IMG/VR virus record: IMGVR_UViG_3300010430_000105
Span: 1-45,207 of that record
Strand: one strand, 5' to 3'
From: a virus
DNA length: 45,207 nt
The notes beneath the pieces were generated by a model. It did no database searches. It was not told the DNA's origin and saw only the letters and a list, made by a program, of their open reading frames with translations. This document shows, piece by piece, positions 1 through 6,952 of this stretch; position 1 is the stretch's first letter, and every line of letters begins with the position of its first letter. The position numbers and the translations under genes are program-made.

Positions 1-369
1 ATCTAAAGACACATTAACATCTTTAGAGTTATCGCTATATTGTGCAAAGTGATCAACTAGAACGCCAATATCAACACCGCGAGATGTTGCACCAGAAATA
101 TCTTCGAACACACCAAGCATAGAGCGGCGAACCTCGATACCGTCAGCAGACCATTGCCCCCAAGCGTCTTTTGGCACAGTTGCAGCGTTACCGGCAAAAG
201 TGTTTGGATTCCACTCGTTTGCGATACCAAATTGCTGCCCCAAACGCACTTCGTTTTGGTTCCATTTTGTCATATGGCCGTTAATAACAGCCGCCTGCTC
301 TTTGGTGTACTTAGTCAGTTTAATCTGACTTGAACCGTTAGCAGTAATTACCTTGTTTGCTTTATTCAT
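1..369 (-). CDS. Major capsid protein, N-terminal part (runs off the left edge)
   Basis: This is the first 123 codons of an HK97-fold major capsid protein, the shell subunit of the phage head. The reading frame is open at position 1, so the gene continues outside the window. The stretch VPKDAWGQWSADGIEVRR followed by an acidic, glycine-poor region and NVSLD matches, from memory, the N-terminal arm of a common phage capsid family (DUF6260-like). The start is fixed by AAGGAG at about 8 bases before the ATG. It lies 11 bases after the decoration protein gene and is cotranscribed with it. The C-terminal part of what must be the same gene is at the right edge. The two pieces do not join in frame, so some sequence is missing between them. 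Confidence 0.85.
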   Translation of the reverse strand, partial: MNKANKVITANGSSQIKLTKYTKEQAAVINGHMTKWNQNEVRLGQQFGIANEWNPNTFAGNAATVPKDAWGQWSADGIEVRRSMLGVFEDISGATSRGVDIGVLVDHFAQYSDNSKDVNVSLD

Positions 370-380
370 TTCTCAGCTCC

Positions 381-806
381 TTATGCTTTAACGTAGCCGT
401 TAGAAATAACAACATCTAAGAAACCTTCAGCAGCAAGGTTTTTAGCACCATCAACAAAAGCAAGAACAACTTCACCAGCAACAGCAGCTTTTAGCTTACC
501 GTCTGCACTACATGAAAGCTCAGCTTGATCTGAATAGTTACCAGTTGCGGCAAGCATTTGATACTCTTGCTCTGGCTCAACACGATACGCAATAGCTGTT
601 TCATCAGCCGTGTAAGCTGTTGTGATGTCAGTTTCGTAAAAACGACGATTTGATAAAACCATTAGACGACCAGCTGAACCGCCAGCAGCTTCAAGTTGAC
701 CTGCGTTTTTCTTAACAAAAATACCAGGGCTTAAAGTAGCCGAAACAGGTAAATTAATTGTTTCTGGTTCGCGCTCAACTGGGCCGCGATAAATTACATT
801 AGCCAT
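381..806 (-). CDS. Probable capsid decoration / structural cement protein
   Basis: A 141-residue protein directly upstream of the major capsid gene, the usual place for a head decoration or cement protein that binds the shell from outside. No membrane segment or signal peptide is visible. The sequence is rich in small residues and beta-prone, with SNRRFYETDITTAY and a short alanine-rich end, resembling gp24-like structural cement proteins from memory. Its Shine-Dalgarno (GGAGGA) lies inside the last codons of the protease/scaffold gene and the two genes are 3 bases apart, so they are translated from one message. The function is inferred from position and size. It could also be another small head protein. 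Confidence 0.6.
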   Translation of the reverse strand: MANVIYRGPVEREPETINLPVSATLSPGIFVKKNAGQLEAAGGSAGRLMVLSNRRFYETDITTAYTADETAIAYRVEPEQEYQMLAATGNYSDQAELSCSADGKLKAAVAGEVVLAFVDGAKNLAAEGFLDVVISNGYVKA

Positions 807-809
807 GAT

Positions 810-1286
810 TTAGTCCTCCGCACCAGCATTTAAATCAATATCAAGCGTTTCAGTTTTAACACCACCATTTGCGCGATGGTTAACATTTAAGCCGCTATAA
901 TCAGCGAATGAGCCGCCATGCTTATTAACTAAGCTTTCTAGGTCTTCTTTACCCATTGCATTAACAGCAACTTCTGGTAAGCCTAAGTCAAGCGCATTAA
1001 CAGCTTCGCGCAAGCCTTTTAGCTCGCCTTCTTTGTTAGCAGCAAGTTCATCTTTAAGCGGTTTAACTGCAGCGTTAACAGTTTCAGCGACAATTGCAGA
1101 GATTTCTTCGGCGTTCATAGCCTTGTCTTTTTTCTCTTTCTTCTTGTCGTCTTCGTCTTTGTCAGCATCAGCGTCTTTTTTCTTGCCGCTCATGTACTCG
1201 TTGTACGCTGCGAATAGCGCGTCATCATCGAGATTGTTAACCTCAATGTTGGCAGCGTTTAAAGCAGCAATCATTTTATCACGCAT
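810..1286 (-). CDS. Possible nested scaffold product (internal start)
   Basis: An in-frame ATG at codon 340 of the protease/scaffold gene is preceded at 8 bases by GAGG. The product would be 158 residues: a helical N-terminus (MRDKMIAALNAANIEVNN), a very charged Asp/Lys linker, then a long coiled helix. That is the composition of phage scaffold proteins, which are often made from an internal start in the protease gene. The Shine-Dalgarno match is seen. Actual use of the start is inferred. Confidence 0.4.
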   Translation of the reverse strand: MRDKMIAALNAANIEVNNLDDDALFAAYNEYMSGKKKDADADKDEDDKKKEKKDKAMNAEEISAIVAETVNAAVKPLKDELAANKEGELKGLREAVNALDLGLPEVAVNAMGKEDLESLVNKHGGSFADYSGLNVNHRANGGVKTETLDIDLNAGAED

Positions 1287-2303
1287 AATGCGATCCTCGT
1301 TTGTGTTTAAGTCTTGGTTATTATAACCAGATTCTTCTTGACTATCAAAATCACCGTGATTAGCAAGCCATTTTTTGAATTTAGTGAACAGGCCAGCTTC
1401 GTCATTAACAACGTCGCCAGCGGAATTAATAACCATATCAACGTCAAACACTTCCGTTTCATTGCCGTTAAAGCGCATCACTGTTGTTTCACCACCTGCA
1501 GGAGCTTCATTAAGCAATAGAGCTAAATGGTCGTAATCTTGGTTAACAGCAGTTTTATCGTATGACTCGCCTTTGCTGTTGGTCCCGCTTAGCTCGTTAT
1601 TACTAAAAGTTAAGCCGGTGCTAACGCCGATGTTTTCTCTTGCGTTTAAGGCTTCAATGTATGATTGGCCATCATTTTGCGCGGCAAGCATAGACTTTTT
1701 AATATCTGCGTCTGCGTACCAAATGCCATCAGAGTTATAAACGTCGGTAATGTTTCCGCCGCTGTAAAAGTCTTGCATACCTACGCCATTTTTAGCGCTG
1801 ATATTAAAACCTTGTGATTCTGGATGCGCTAACGTTAAAGGCTGACCAATCATTGACGGCATACCCTTAGCGTTCTCATCTGCTGAATAGAGAATACCGT
1901 TCATCACAGCATTGTCTGCTGTAATTGGAATACCTTTAATTTTGTAATGGGTATCAGTCTCGCTCATTTGAGTCTTACTGATATTTGTATAAAGGCGAAT
2001 TTTGTTCATACCGTCCTCGCTATTAGTTGATGTACCTTTTGCCGGAATACAATCCCAGTATATCAAACTAAAGGTGTTAGGGTTAAATCCACGCGGAGCT
2101 AAGCCAGATGCACGAGAGCAGTAATTCTTTTTAGCCTTTGGGTTGTCTTGGCGTGTTGGCATACTTGCATCACCAAAGTGTAACGATTTTCCATCAGACT
2201 GGCGAACAGCTTTAAATGTTTTACCCTTGGCTGTTGGCTTTTCTATTTTAACTTTGCCAATGCCATAACCAAGCGTATAAGTTGAACCAATTTTGAAGCG
2301 CAT
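810..2303 (-). CDS. Capsid maturation protease fused to scaffold, with an extra N-terminal domain
   Basis: A 497-residue three-part protein. Residues 1-98 form a small cysteine-containing module (LHFGDASMPTRQDNPKAKKN, then YCSRASG) that resembles a stand-alone phage domain known from cyanophage and vibriophage proteins. Residues 99 to about 320 match DUF2213-type capsid proteases (GMPSMIGQPLTLAHP, then ENIGVSTG). Residues 340-497 are acidic and lysine-rich with long helices, typical of a scaffold. Two internal ATG codons have their own Shine-Dalgarno sites: GAGG before codon 99 (2009) and GAGG before codon 340 (1286). Separate protease and scaffold products are therefore possible, as in lambda C/Nu3. 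The first ATG directly follows a hairpin and a T tract. The gene lies upstream of decoration and capsid genes, as expected. Confidence 0.75.
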   Translation of the reverse strand: MRFKIGSTYTLGYGIGKVKIEKPTAKGKTFKAVRQSDGKSLHFGDASMPTRQDNPKAKKNYCSRASGLAPRGFNPNTFSLIYWDCIPAKGTSTNSEDGMNKIRLYTNISKTQMSETDTHYKIKGIPITADNAVMNGILYSADENAKGMPSMIGQPLTLAHPESQGFNISAKNGVGMQDFYSGGNITDVYNSDGIWYADADIKKSMLAAQNDGQSYIEALNARENIGVSTGLTFSNNELSGTNSKGESYDKTAVNQDYDHLALLLNEAPAGGETTVMRFNGNETEVFDVDMVINSAGDVVNDEAGLFTKFKKWLANHGDFDSQEESGYNNQDLNTNEDRIMRDKMIAALNAANIEVNNLDDDALFAAYNEYMSGKKKDADADKDEDDKKKEKKDKAMNAEEISAIVAETVNAAVKPLKDELAANKEGELKGLREAVNALDLGLPEVAVNAMGKEDLESLVNKHGGSFADYSGLNVNHRANGGVKTETLDIDLNAGAED

Positions 2304-2308
2304 AAAAA

Positions 2309-2330
2309 AGCCCTAAAGTTGTTTAGGGCT
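2309..2330 (-). promoter_or_regulatory. Hairpin plus T tract abutting the protease start codon
   Basis: On the minus strand AGCCCTAAA, loop CAAC, TTTAGGGCT forms a perfect 9-bp stem followed by six T residues (sharing one with the stem) and then immediately the ATG at 2303. It has the form of an intrinsic terminator. The only Shine-Dalgarno candidate (AGGG, 7 bases from the ATG) lies in its 3' arm, so it would also block translation. It follows the small-gene operon 2376-2844, whose transcripts it should stop. Confidence 0.75.
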
Positions 2331-2359
2331 ATTGTAGTTTATTTATTGTTCGGTGTTAA
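2331..2359 (-). promoter_or_regulatory. Putative late promoter of the protease-capsid operon
   Basis: TTAACA (2354-2359), a 17-base spacer and TACAAT (2331-2336) on the minus strand. The expected start of transcription (about 2324) falls inside the left arm of the following hairpin, so RNA made here would lack most of that arm. Confidence 0.5.
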
Positions 2360-2375
2360 GGTTGTTATTTATAGC

Positions 2376-2555
2376 TTACTCATCATCTTCTTCAATCCCA
2401 AACTGCACACTTTTGTCGTGATTTAATAAAATGGCCTCGGCTAATGCTCCGGCCTTGCGTTCTGTTTCGTCCATTTCAGATACTTCTTTATTCTTGAGTA
2501 GACTTAGTAATTCCTTTGCTAGTCTAATTTCCATTTCGCTAACCATTTGATTCAT
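2376..2555 (-). CDS. Small acidic protein, unknown function
   Basis: A 59-residue ORF, helical and strongly acidic at the C-terminus (FGIEEDDE). I do not recognise it. It is the last gene of a three-gene minus-strand cluster that starts at 2844, and the hairpin-terminator at 2309-2330 follows it by 45 bases. A weak GGAAAG lies about 10 bases upstream of the first ATG; a second ATG three codons in (2546) is an alternative start. The charge and size resemble small phage proteins that bind host enzymes, but nothing more specific can be said. Confidence 0.55.
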   Translation of the reverse strand: MNQMVSEMEIRLAKELLSLLKNKEVSEMDETERKAGALAEAILLNHDKSVQFGIEEDDE

Positions 2556-2561
2556 TCATCG

Positions 2562-2678
2562 TTAACTTTCCAAAAACACTGACAACAAGGCTGCACAAGA
2601 AAAGAAAACAATTAAAACAAAATAAGCTTTAATCCAACCCCAATTTGCATATAAAAACGCTTTAATATTTTTAATCAT
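2562..2678 (-). CDS. Small single-span membrane protein
   Basis: A 38-residue ORF with a short basic N-terminus (MIKNIKAFLYANWGWIKAY) followed by one hydrophobic segment (FVLIVFFSCAALLSVFL) ending in ES. A strong GGAGAGGA lies 6 bases before the ATG. Its start overlaps the end of the upstream acidic ORF by 8 bases, which supports translation as part of that cluster. It probably sits in the host inner membrane. No family is recognised. Confidence 0.6.
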   Translation of the reverse strand: MIKNIKAFLYANWGWIKAYFVLIVFFSCAALLSVFLES

Positions 2679-2844
2679 TTTTTATTTCCTCTCCAGTGCT
2701 TTCATCCAATAGCACATCGTAATCGGGCAAATAAATACCATCGTGATGCACTTCGTATTTTGTGCCTTTTGCTTCTAGCTGCTTTGTTATAGGTAGCGAC
2801 TCAAGCAGTTCTTGTTCGGCTTCAAGTTTTGTTATCTCGTACAC
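2671..2844 (-). CDS. Small acidic protein with GTG start, unknown function
   Basis: A 57-residue ORF beginning with GTG five bases after a perfect AGGAGG, which decides the start. The product is acidic and soluble (VYEITKLEAEQELLESLPI and an acidic tail). It is the first gene of the minus-strand cluster driven by the operator-containing divergent promoter at 2871-2914. No family is recognised. The clean ribosome site and overlapping neighbours make it a real gene despite its length. Confidence 0.65.
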   Translation of the reverse strand: MYEITKLEAEQELLESLPITKQLEAKGTKYEVHHDGIYLPDYDVLLDESTGEEIKND

Positions 2845-2870
2845 AACAACCTCCTATATAATTTTCCCTA

Positions 2871-2899
2871 ACTATAAATAAAAAACTTTACATTGTAAA
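2871..2899 (-). promoter_or_regulatory. Early-type promoter for the 2844-2376 cluster
   Basis: On the minus strand TTTACA (2894-2899), 17-base spacer, TATAGT (2871-2876). The -35 box is the left half of the palindrome CTTTACAATGTAAAG, whose other half holds the -35 box of the divergent plus-strand promoter. Confidence 0.65.
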
Positions 2900-2900
2900 G
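2886..2900. promoter_or_regulatory. Palindromic operator CTTTACATTGTAAAG
   Basis: A perfect 15-bp palindrome that contains the -35 boxes of two divergent promoters. The same or a slightly changed sequence recurs at 8654-8667, 11613-11627 and 17540-17553, with a half site near 43450, always at a promoter. A dimeric phage or host regulator is the likely ligand. The protein is not identified. Confidence 0.65.
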
Positions 2901-2914
2901 GTAATGATTATAAT
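2887..2914 (+). promoter_or_regulatory. Early-type promoter for gene 2945-3658
   Basis: TTTACA (2887-2892), a 16-base spacer and a perfect TATAAT (2909-2914), then the leader TTAATTGGAGA and the ATG at 2945. Confidence 0.75.
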
Positions 2915-2944
2915 GAGTTTAAATTTATTAATTGGAGAAACAAA

Positions 2945-3658
2945 ATGAGTGATAAGAAATATCCGTATATTGGTGAGTCTATTAGCGGCAAAAAGTATCT
3001 TGTGTATTCAAAAAGCAGCGGTTTTAAAATTGATAAAGGTACATTTCATGGCCAATTAAACGCTGATATGATTGAAAACATCACCCGCGAACGCCTAGCC
3101 AACACATACGGCAAATGTGAGAGTCAAGAGCATGCTAATTTTATTTGTGAGCTTGCGGATAGTCACGGAATCAGAGTGACAAATGATTACAACGAAAGTT
3201 TTGGTAGGGTTTATTTTGTCTGCGAAAAGGGTTCATTAAGCTTCTTTGAGGCTTTATGTACAGATTTAGAACTAATCCACCTACCACTACCACCAAAGGA
3301 GAAGCCAATGATAGAAACTAAACCAACCTACACAAAAGAAATGCATGAGCGCGGTGAATTGCCGCCAGTTGGTAGTTATTTTGTTATGAATGATATTCCG
3401 AATCATGTTAGCTATAAAAAATTCGAGGGCTTGCCTTGCAAGGTTTTAGCTTTAACTGAACATGAAGATGGTGTGGTTGTTACATTTAACAATGAGCGGG
3501 AGGGCTTTGGTGCACTGTGGCACCATGAAGGTATGGGACCAATCCCAACAATTGAATATGAGCTAGCTTGCTTTCTAGATAAAACAGCTGGCCTAACACA
3601 CGGCGAAAGAGTTATACAAATGCTAAAAAAATTCAACATAACACCGAAAGGAGAGTGA
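2945..3658 (+). CDS. Hypothetical protein, two-part
   Basis: A 237-residue soluble protein of unknown function. There is no signal peptide or membrane segment. The first 120 residues are followed by a proline-rich joint (LPLPPKEKP). A second module starts near residue 122 (MIETKPTYTKEMHERGELPP) and resembles N-termini of other small phage hypotheticals. The join suggests a fusion of two small phage modules. It is the first gene of a plus-strand cluster with a strong operator-containing promoter and a TTGGAGA ribosome site 8 bases before the ATG. The next gene begins 2 bases after it stops. Confidence 0.7.
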   Translation: MSDKKYPYIGESISGKKYLVYSKSSGFKIDKGTFHGQLNADMIENITRERLANTYGKCESQEHANFICELADSHGIRVTNDYNESFGRVYFVCEKGSLSFFEALCTDLELIHLPLPPKEKPMIETKPTYTKEMHERGELPPVGSYFVMNDIPNHVSYKKFEGLPCKVLALTEHEDGVVVTFNNEREGFGALWHHEGMGPIPTIEYELACFLDKTAGLTHGERVIQMLKKFNITPKGE

Positions 3659-3659
3659 G

Positions 3660-3797
3660 ATGCTAACAATTGCAGGACTATTAATTGAAGCTGAATATCA
3701 AATAAATGTGGGCGGTGCTTATTTGTTTTTATTCTTGATTGATTGCATATTAACCGTTGGGATTTACGATTTAATTAAAAGTAAAGCGCAGAAATAA
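3660..3797 (+). CDS. Small membrane protein
   Basis: A 45-residue ORF starting 2 bases after the previous stop, with GGAGAG in the end of that gene as ribosome site. A central hydrophobic run (GGAYLFLFLIDCILTVGIY) predicts one membrane span, followed by a short basic tail (KSKAQK). The stop codon lies in the loop of a small hairpin (3785-3804). No family is recognised. Confidence 0.6.
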   Translation: MLTIAGLLIEAEYQINVGGAYLFLFLIDCILTVGIYDLIKSKAQK

Positions 3798-3804
3798 CTG
3801 CGCT
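3785..3804 (+). other. Inverted repeat around a stop codon
   Basis: AGCGCAG, loop AAATAA, CTGCGCT: a perfect 7-bp stem with the TAA of gene 3660-3797 in the loop. No T run follows, so it is more likely an mRNA-stabilising or translation-separating hairpin than a terminator. Confidence 0.5.
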
Positions 3805-3821
3805 AACTAAGGAGAAATAAA

Positions 3822-3995
3822 ATGAAAGAATCGAAACAATTATCGCCAAAGTTAATGAATGGCAAAGATTTAATTAAATTATTAAAAGATAACGGTGTCA
3901 TAAATCCTGACACCGAAGTATTTAAAGTTTGCGTTAAGGCCTCTGTGAATGAAGCTGCGGAGGTCGAGGTTAGCTATTATCCACGTGCTAACTAA
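3822..3995 (+). CDS. Small hypothetical protein
   Basis: A 57-residue ORF preceded by AAGGAG at 7 bases. It begins with a helical segment (LMNGKDLIKLLKDNGV) and continues with a strand-like part ending in EVSYYPRAN. The coding region holds a perfect 8-bp inverted repeat at 3893-3915 (CGGTGTCA/TGACACCG). It converges on the terminase large subunit gene and overlaps its last 8 bases, so the terminase transcript and this cluster run into each other. The function is unknown. Confidence 0.6.
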   Translation: MKESKQLSPKLMNGKDLIKLLKDNGVINPDTEVFKVCVKASVNEAAEVEVSYYPRAN

Positions 3996-5637
3996 GCCAA
4001 TTATCTAAAAACGCGCCGTTGCCGTGAATTAACATCTCGTCAATGGCGTCCATTAATGTGTCGTACTGGTCATCAAATCCTTTTTCTTTATCTGTTAAAA
4101 CGCCCACTGTAATTCCAGAAAGCTCAGCTAAGAACGGTTGAACCCACTCTGTACTATATGCAGTTTCACCCGACTCGTATGTGGTATTAAATATTTTATT
4201 ACCTTCATCATCGTGCAGTTTTGGAATAAACACCTTACCCATTTTAATTTGCGGCTGGCAGTTGTTGTGCCTAATCAGTTTGTTCTGGCCCTGTCCGCGC
4301 TGAACTGACATAACAGGTATATGTTTGCGCTTTTCTAGTGTGGTTATCAAACCTTGACCTGCTTGCTTATCCTCAATAGACATATAGCGAATAGTTAAGC
4401 GCTGGCTTTGTGGTGAGTTTGTCCACTTATCCCACAGCTCCTCAGCTTTTTCTAACAAGTCAGTCGGGTCCCATTTACCGCGACAACTATCAAGAACGTA
4501 CATATTGCCATCTGAACCCATTCCGCAAAGAGTGAATACAGTATAATCGTTATGGTCCTTAACTTTGCCTGAGTTGGTGTCAACATAAACTGCAGCCCAT
4601 TCGAGAAATGGTAACTGCTCATAAGTCTGAAACCAATCAGTATCAATAAGGCCACCAGAAAGCATTTTAGGGTTTTGCATATACTGGCTAAGGAATGTGT
4701 ATTCGTCACGTTCCCATAGGTCTAGTAATTGGTCTATATGCTCCATCTGCGGCCAGTATGACCAATATTCGACGCCGTTAATTACCCTGCTGTCAGTATC
4801 TTTTATCGTGTTCCAGCAATCTTCTTTAGTGTCATCATCTAGAGTATCAAGAAAATCTTTTGTTATTAGTGCGGGTATTTGAACCAAATCAAACTTAACA
4901 CCCATACCACCAGCGAGGCAAAATCCTATAGTGTCCTCAACATGCAACCGCTGTTGAATAATAAAAAACGGTGTAGGGTGGTCTTTACTTTTATCGCCGC
5001 GCCTTGAGCGAATAGTGTTTACAAGCTTTCGGTGTGCTGCTTCACGCTTAACAGGGCTAAACATATCCTCTGGCTTGTCAGGGTCATCTAAATTTATAGA
5101 CCCGCTGAACTCATCACCGAAGTAACCGCCACGACCACCTGTTATTTGCCCACCCATTGCGCGTGATACAGTCTCACCTTTAACTTTGCCTTTCTCATCT
5201 ACAATTTGCCATTCTTCAGCCTGGTTAACGCCAAACGAACAAGGCCAAAGCTCTTGGTATTCCTTGCTGGCAATAATGTCACGTGTACGCCTTGAGTTTC
5301 TTTTAACTAGAGTATCGGCGTATGAAAGGTTTAGATTGCGGAATCGATTTAGCTTACCAGCTTGCACTAGCATATTTGTATATGCTGGCAAATGAATACT
5401 CATAAACTCGGTTTTAGTACCGCCAGGAGGAAGTGAGATTGCTAAATTATTAGATGGATTATCACCACGCAAAACGGCGTCTATTTTTTTAGCCATTAGT
5501 CGGTGATGCCAGTTAACTAGAAGCTTGTCACCTTGAATTAGTTCAAACCACAGTCTAGTGAAGTTTAAAAAGGAGCGTTCCGATCGCTCCTTAATTGCTA
5601 GACGCTGATAAAAGTTTAGGTTTTCCCATTCAAGCAT
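3988..5637 (-). CDS. Terminase large subunit
   Basis: A 549-residue DNA-packaging motor ATPase and headful or cos nuclease. The ATPase half shows a Walker A variant SLPPGGTKTE (about 69-77), an acidic Walker B-type region SINLDDPDKPED, and FFIIQQRLH as the coupling region. The nuclease half shows an RNase H fold: YVDTNSG near residue 352, SIEDKQAGQG, and GFDDQYDTLMDAIDEM near 522 supply the metal-binding acids. The ATG at 5635-5637 overlaps the TGA of the small subunit by one base (TGATG); an upstream TTG in frame is less likely. Together with the small subunit it loads DNA through the portal, whose gene lies 13 kb away on the other strand. Confidence 0.92.
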   Translation of the reverse strand: MLEWENLNFYQRLAIKERSERSFLNFTRLWFELIQGDKLLVNWHHRLMAKKIDAVLRGDNPSNNLAISLPPGGTKTEFMSIHLPAYTNMLVQAGKLNRFRNLNLSYADTLVKRNSRRTRDIIASKEYQELWPCSFGVNQAEEWQIVDEKGKVKGETVSRAMGGQITGGRGGYFGDEFSGSINLDDPDKPEDMFSPVKREAAHRKLVNTIRSRRGDKSKDHPTPFFIIQQRLHVEDTIGFCLAGGMGVKFDLVQIPALITKDFLDTLDDDTKEDCWNTIKDTDSRVINGVEYWSYWPQMEHIDQLLDLWERDEYTFLSQYMQNPKMLSGGLIDTDWFQTYEQLPFLEWAAVYVDTNSGKVKDHNDYTVFTLCGMGSDGNMYVLDSCRGKWDPTDLLEKAEELWDKWTNSPQSQRLTIRYMSIEDKQAGQGLITTLEKRKHIPVMSVQRGQGQNKLIRHNNCQPQIKMGKVFIPKLHDDEGNKIFNTTYESGETAYSTEWVQPFLAELSGITVGVLTDKEKGFDDQYDTLMDAIDEMLIHGNGAFLDNWLS

Positions 5638-6122
5638 CAATCAAGGTCTTCCAAGTGACCGCTAGCCATTTCATCTTGCGCCTTTTTGTACTCGCTAGGT
5701 GAGTAAGTTCTCATTGAGCCATCAGAGCTTGTGTGGTCCGTTTTAACTTCCTCTTTAAGGCCTAAGTCACGCGCAATAATGTTGGGGTTAAATATGCCAG
5801 CAGCCGCGCCGGTGAACTTCTGCTCACGAATAACGCTGTCAATTATGTTTACGACTTCCAAATATTCCGGCTTTTCTTTGTAATTGTACCAAGTTGATTT
5901 ACTAATATTTAAGAATATCCAAAGGCCCTCGAGCGTCATAGCTCTTGCTTTTGGCTCTACGCCGCTTATAATTTCACCTTGGCTTGAAAACAGCTTAATA
6001 GCGTTAATTGTGTTTTCTTTGCACCAGTTAAAATACTCGTAAGCTCTACTAAGCATTTCATCTGGAGACTTGAATTTAGGCGGCTTTCCTACACCTTGCT
6101 TTGCTACCTCCCACAGCTCCAT
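5637..6122 (-). CDS. Terminase small subunit (gp3-type DNA-packaging protein)
   Basis: A 161-residue DNA-recognition subunit of the packaging motor. It has the layout of the P22 gp3 / GP3_package family: GVGKPPKFKSPDEM at the N-terminus, then the helical segment YEYFNWCKENTI, the HTH-like MTLEGLWIFLNISKSTWYNY (about 82-101), and a C-terminal region with GAAAGIFNPNIIARDLGLKE. The tail is polar and acidic and probably contacts the large subunit. The gene is translationally coupled to the large subunit. Its promoter is an extended -10 (TGTTATAAT) that begins right after a terminator. Confidence 0.85.
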   Translation of the reverse strand: MELWEVAKQGVGKPPKFKSPDEMLSRAYEYFNWCKENTINAIKLFSSQGEIISGVEPKARAMTLEGLWIFLNISKSTWYNYKEKPEYLEVVNIIDSVIREQKFTGAAAGIFNPNIIARDLGLKEEVKTDHTSSDGSMRTYSPSEYKKAQDEMASGHLEDLD

Positions 6123-6153
6123 ACATCACCACTCAATAATTAATCTTGCCCCA

Positions 6154-6162
6154 ATTATAACA
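6154..6162 (-). promoter_or_regulatory. Late-type extended -10 promoter of the terminase operon
   Basis: TGTTATAAT on the minus strand, 32 bases before the small-subunit ATG. No consensus -35 is present; 17 bases upstream lies only TTTTAT from the T tract of the preceding terminator. The same TGnTATAAT form recurs at 17418, 18409, 32590, 35748 and 43397. Confidence 0.6.
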
Positions 6163-6182
6163 TTAAACTTTAGACAATAAAA

Positions 6183-6199
6183 AAGCCCATCAAGGGCTT
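6183..6199 (-). terminator. Intrinsic terminator
   Basis: On the minus strand AAGCCC, loop TTGAT, GGGCTT followed by a run of T. It ends the small-gene operon 8546-6205 just before the terminase promoter. Confidence 0.8.
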
Positions 6200-6204
6200 G
6201 GTTA

Positions 6205-6492
6205 TCAACTGTCTTGCTGTAAAAATTCATAACTCCAATCGTCAAGCATGCCACTCCCAATATCAACCGACTTGTTGCAAATTCTAAGCTCGTAAACACC
6301 ATCTTTCAGGCTATCAAATCCATTAATCCGCAAAACATCATACTCTATATCATCCATAATCTGATTTAGAGTAATGTTTGACCTACCTTTAAGAAGCGTC
6401 ACTTTTTTCTGCTTTGAGAACGCGCTGTAATTTTTATGCCAGTATATAGTTGTTTCTACTTTGACAATCGCTTTAATTGGTCCCTTTTTCAT
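6205..6492 (-). CDS. Hypothetical protein
   Basis: A 95-residue soluble ORF of unknown function, last gene of the minus-strand accessory operon. The N-terminal third is basic (MKKGPIKAIVKVE) and the rest alternates strands and a short helix (LNQIMDDIEYDVLRINGF). No membrane segment is visible. The start is supported by GAGAGTGAT just before the ATG. It starts one base after the stop codon of the DUF551 gene, and a terminator follows its stop within 6 bases. Confidence 0.65.
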   Translation of the reverse strand: MKKGPIKAIVKVETTIYWHKNYSAFSKQKKVTLLKGRSNITLNQIMDDIEYDVLRINGFDSLKDGVYELRICNKSVDIGSGMLDDWSYEFLQQDS

Positions 6493-6493
6493 A

Positions 6494-6952
6494 TCACTCT
6501 CCCTCTGGTGGTGTTGGTAGTGGCATCCAGTGAGTTACCTCCATCTCCACACCAAAAGAAAAATCATAATCCCAAGATATAGACTCATTACCTATTTTCC
6601 AGCAACCATTAAAATCACGACTCCTTTCGCCTACACTTGGGTGTTCGTCATTCACCAAAATAGAAACGGTTACATCTAACGCTGGCAACTCATCCTCAAC
6701 ACTAATCCACTGGCTTTGCTTCTTAAGCTCTGCGTTTTCTGCTTGTAGTTTTTTAATTTCCTCATTTGCTTCGGCTAACTTTTGGCAAGGTGTTACCCCC
6801 TCGGTTTTTTGCATTGTTAACGCAAAGGATTTTGAGCTATCTTCCTTGCATTCAAAAGTTTGCTCAATGTAATTTACCGCGCCAGTTTCGTCAAAGTAAT
6901 CAATCAGCGCATCAGCCAATTCATGTAAAATACTTTCGTGTTTATCACTCAT
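6494..6952 (-). CDS. DUF551-domain protein with coiled coil
   Basis: A 152-residue protein of a widespread phage accessory family. The C-terminal domain begins with QWISVEDELP and ends with VTHWMPLPTPPE, the two hallmarks of DUF551. Before it lies a helical region with a coiled coil (KLAEANEEIKKLQAENAELK). The start chosen is the ATG at 6950-6952, which has AAGGTGAT upstream and overlaps the previous gene by 8 bases. A longer in-frame reading from 7027 would run through that gene and lacks a ribosome site. The biochemical role of DUF551 is unknown. Confidence 0.75.
   Translation of the reverse strand: MSDKHESILHELADALIDYFDETGAVNYIEQTFECKEDSSKSFALTMQKTEGVTPCQKLAEANEEIKKLQAENAELKKQSQWISVEDELPALDVTVSILVNDEHPSVGERSRDFNGCWKIGNESISWDYDFSFGVEMEVTHWMPLPTPPEGE

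Noticed and set aside
1033-1326. 97-residue plus-strand hydrophobic ORF opposite the protease/scaffold gene
   Set aside because: It is the antisense of the charged scaffold region, has serine-rich low-complexity sequence and no ribosome site.
3893-3915. Terminator at CGGTGTCA/TGACACCG
   Set aside because: It lies inside the coding region of gene 3822-3995 with no T run; it may affect mRNA folding only.
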